In this document: positions 4,822 to 6,464 of the stretch, one piece after another
How the letters are laid out: every line of letters begins with the position of its first letter
Position numbering within the stretch: position 1 is the first letter of the stretch
Assembly (NCBI GenBank): GCA_964649895.1
Contig: CAZYRX010000080.1
Location: 1 to 6,464 of the forward strand
Reading direction: 5' to 3'
Source: Halanaerobium sp964649895
GTDB lineage: Bacteria; Bacillota; Halanaerobiia; Halanaerobiales; Halanaerobiaceae
DNA: 6,464 bases
Notes under the pieces: generated by a model
Database searches by the model: none
The model's input: the letters and a program-made list of their open reading frames with translations, nothing else
Told to the model about the DNA's origin: nothing
Position numbers and translations under genes: made by a program

Positions 4822-5964
4822 ATGCCGCAGCAGAATTTAAAAAATTTCCTATCGACTTTAACTAAAAATGAACTAACTGAAATCAGACAGTACTGGCAGT
4901 TTGGTGGAATCAGCCAGTTAAATAAGGCTAAACTAATAGATGCTCTTGCTGAACGGATAAAAGCTCAGTTAAAAGACTGGTTTAAGTATCAGTTGCCTAA
5001 AAATGTTGATTTTTTAGAGAGGATAATTGAAAAGCAAAAAAATGGGCAGAGAGTAGAAGTAACTTTTAAAGATATTTCTTCATTTGCATTATATAATTTT
5101 TACTACCGGGGTATTCTTGACTTAATTGATAATGAGGAAGAAACTACAGTAAGAATCCCGGCTGATATAGCAGTACAAATTGAGGAAATTATGAATGAAG
5201 CTGAGTTTAAAGAGCATCTTAAGAAAAATAAAGAAATTACAACTTTCATTAGCGGCCTATTGGTTTATTATGGTGCCTTAGGAGGATGGCAAATTTATGA
5301 TTTTTATGAAAAATATTATGATAACACTGAAAATGTAGCAAATCATCTTTATTTGAGAAAGTTAATAGATGAAACATATCGCTCAACTGATAAAATTGAA
5401 CTTTACAGTTATTATTATCTTTGTCCGGGAGTTATTAGCCCTGAAGAAATAATTGATGAAATTGAGATGAGACCTAATGTAGATTATTATTTACCTCAAA
5501 AAATGGATATCCTGTATGCCGGCCGTAATGAAGAGGAAAAGTTGAATTCTGTGCAGCGTAAATTCAAAAAAATGCTGATCAATGGTTTTGCAATTTCAGA
5601 GGCTGAGGCTGAAGATATACTCTGGGAAATGAAGCTGGATATAAAAAATGATTTTAGTTCAATGTCGATGCTGCAGGATTTTGCCAGTGACTATGAGTTT
5701 AAGAATGAGAAACAGACTCAGGAATTTGTAAGTCAGCTGAATGAGCTGCATAACAATACCCGGATGTGGATTCTCAAAGGTCATACTCCAGAGGAGTTGT
5801 TTGAGGAAGAGAGAAAGCACCTGCAGCCGCTGCCGAAAAATGATCAGGACGGCTCAGTCGGTGAGCGTACAGTTGTTAAAGAAGAAAAAGTCGGCAGAAA
5901 TGATCCCTGTCCCTGTGGCAGTGGTAAAAAATATAAGAAGTGTTGTCTGGGTAAGGAAAATTAA
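4822..5964 (+). CDS. SEC-C metal-binding protein with SAP-like N-terminal domain
   Basis: An intact 380-residue cytoplasmic protein without signal peptide or membrane segments. Residues 11-47 (LSTLTKNELTEIRQYWQFGG, then LNKAKLIDALAERI) resemble a SAP/Rho-N-like helix-extension-helix, a fold often used for nucleic-acid contact. The middle (about 48-340) is helical, aromatic and acidic, and I do not recognise it. Residues 358-377 (GRNDPCPCGSGKKYKKCCLG) are a canonical SEC-C zinc motif with C363, C365, C374 and C375, as at the end of SecA, where it binds SecB and ribosomes. Proteins of this architecture are common in Firmicutes and of unknown role. The ATG is preceded by AGGGGG at 4808-4813, 8 nt away. 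The gene starts 20 bp beyond the IS end, so its original promoter may have been displaced. No in-frame defects are visible. Confidence 0.85.
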   Translation: MPQQNLKNFLSTLTKNELTEIRQYWQFGGISQLNKAKLIDALAERIKAQLKDWFKYQLPKNVDFLERIIEKQKNGQRVEVTFKDISSFALYNFYYRGILDLIDNEEETTVRIPADIAVQIEEIMNEAEFKEHLKKNKEITTFISGLLVYYGALGGWQIYDFYEKYYDNTENVANHLYLRKLIDETYRSTDKIELYSYYYLCPGVISPEEIIDEIEMRPNVDYYLPQKMDILYAGRNEEEKLNSVQRKFKKMLINGFAISEAEAEDILWEMKLDIKNDFSSMSMLQDFASDYEFKNEKQTQEFVSQLNELHNNTRMWILKGHTPEELFEEERKHLQPLPKNDQDGSVGERTVVKEEKVGRNDPCPCGSGKKYKKCCLGKEN

Positions 5965-5974
5965 TAGAAATTAT

Positions 5975-6004
5975 TTGCTAATCCCCATAATTTTAAGATA
6001 TAAT
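5975..6004 (+). promoter_or_regulatory. Sigma-A type promoter of the coiled-coil gene
   Basis: TTGCTA (5975-5980) and a perfect TATAAT (5999-6004) are 18 nt apart. Transcription would start near 6011, about 34 nt before the ATG at 6045, with GGAGG at 6031-6035 as ribosome binding site. Confidence 0.6.
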
Positions 6005-6044
6005 ATTGATATATGGAGAATACGAAGATGGGAGGGTAGGAAAA

Positions 6045-6464
6045 ATGCCCGAACCTGAAATTTTAGATAGGATTCTAAACCGTATTGATCAACTGGATAA
6101 TAAGTTTAGCGATAAGTTTAATCATCTTGACCACAGAATTGACAGTTTGGATGAAAGATTTAACGAAGTGGATGATCGACTAGACAGTGTAGATGAAAGA
6201 TTTAATCAGGTTGATGACCGACTGGATAGGATGGATAAAAGATTTGACAGGGTTGATGATCGATTTGATGAGTTGGATGACCGACTTGATGAGATGGATG
6301 ATATACTTGATGAGATGGATGATAGACTTGATATGATTTATGATCAGACTATTCGTTTAACTCTGGGCCAGACCGCTTTAAAAACGGATATTAATGAGAT
6401 TAAAAGTGTCTACAATTATCTTAATAATGAGGTGGCCAGAAATTCTAAAGATATTTATGCTATA
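6045..6464 (+). CDS. Heptad-repeat coiled-coil protein (partial, 3' end outside the window)
   Basis: From ATG 6045 (GGAGG at 6031-6035, 9 nt upstream) 140 codons stay open to the window edge. After a short N-terminus (MPEPEILDRILNRIDQLDNK), residues 28-97 are ten consecutive heptads of the form hydrophobic-D-x-R-hydrophobic-D/N-x, for example LDERFNE and VDDRLDS. The pattern puts hydrophobics at positions a and e with D and R between, and predicts a long, highly charged coiled coil. Residues 98-140 (TIRLTLGQTALKTDINEIKS onward) are a second helical part without the heptad regularity. No signal peptide or transmembrane segment appears in the visible part, though one could follow. Similar proteins are annotated as hypothetical or t-SNARE/apolipoprotein-like because of composition, so such names should not be trusted. 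The function is unknown. Confidence 0.8.
   Translation, partial: MPEPEILDRILNRIDQLDNKFSDKFNHLDHRIDSLDERFNEVDDRLDSVDERFNQVDDRLDRMDKRFDRVDDRFDELDDRLDEMDDILDEMDDRLDMIYDQTIRLTLGQTALKTDINEIKSVYNYLNNEVARNSKDIYAI
6126..6335 (+). repeat. Ten tandem 21-bp coding repeats (heptad units)
   Basis: The DNA is a diverged tandem array with a 21-bp period, each unit close to GTTGATGAYCGAYTTGATGA. The unit starting at 6294 has ATA (Ile) in the position where nine of the ten units have an arginine codon. Near-identical units in the 6231-6336 part suggest recent expansion by slippage or unequal recombination, so copy number may vary between strains. Confidence 0.75.

Noticed and set aside
5741..6058. Plus-strand frame overlapping the end of the SEC-C gene
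   Set aside because: It reads the SEC-C coding region in the wrong frame, and the genuine frame there carries the conserved zinc motif.
6126..6335. CRISPR-like array
   Set aside because: The 21-bp units are contiguous, without spacers, and translate in frame to heptads of a coiled-coil protein.
1..6464. tRNA, rRNA or a new multi-gene defence system
   Set aside because: No cloverleaf or rRNA signature was found by eye, and the toxin-antitoxin-like genes are mostly broken remnants of known types rather than a coherent new operon.

Overview
This AT-rich window reads like the genome of an anaerobic low-GC Firmicute. The grounds are strong AGGAGG/GGAGG ribosome binding sites, AAA/GAA/ATA-rich codons, hairpin-plus-T terminators and an oxygen-sensitive glycyl radical enzyme operon. 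The protein style suggests Clostridia or Halanaerobiales (Halanaerobium-like), but that is an impression and no database search was possible. All recognisable genes are on the + strand.

Layout. Positions 1-111 hold the last codons of an upstream gene and its terminator. Positions 151-1556 are a graveyard of toxin-antitoxin-type genes: a remnant of a regulator with a Panacea (SocA/DUF4065) domain (275-733), an unidentified frameshifted fragment (758-878), an intact small putative antitoxin with a good promoter (992-1171), and a disabled GNAT-like toxin behind it (1168-1499), closed by a strong terminator (1528-1556). Positions 1557-1837 are non-coding, with an inverted repeat, a weak promoter candidate and a second terminator-like hairpin just upstream of the next operon.

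Positions 1838-3589 are a decayed yjjI-yjjW operon, encoding a glycyl radical enzyme of unknown substrate and its radical-SAM activase. yjjI has three frameshifts and a large internal deletion. yjjW has an internal in-frame deletion that removes the expected GGE region, a lost Fe-S cysteine, and no 3' end, because an IS3-family insertion sequence of about 1.2 kb (about 3590-4801) sits there. That IS looks intact: OrfA, a DD(35)E OrfB in the -1 frame, and imperfect 41-nt terminal inverted repeats beginning TG and ending CA.

After the IS come an intact gene for a SEC-C zinc-binding protein with a SAP-like N-terminus (4822-5964) and, behind its own promoter, the start of a heptad-repeat coiled-coil protein (6045 to the window end).

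How the genes work together: YjjW would have installed the glycyl radical on YjjI, and the two are lost together. The antitoxin would have neutralised the GNAT toxin, and only the antitoxin remains readable. The window documents genome decay and IS activity. I found no convincing new multi-gene system in it.
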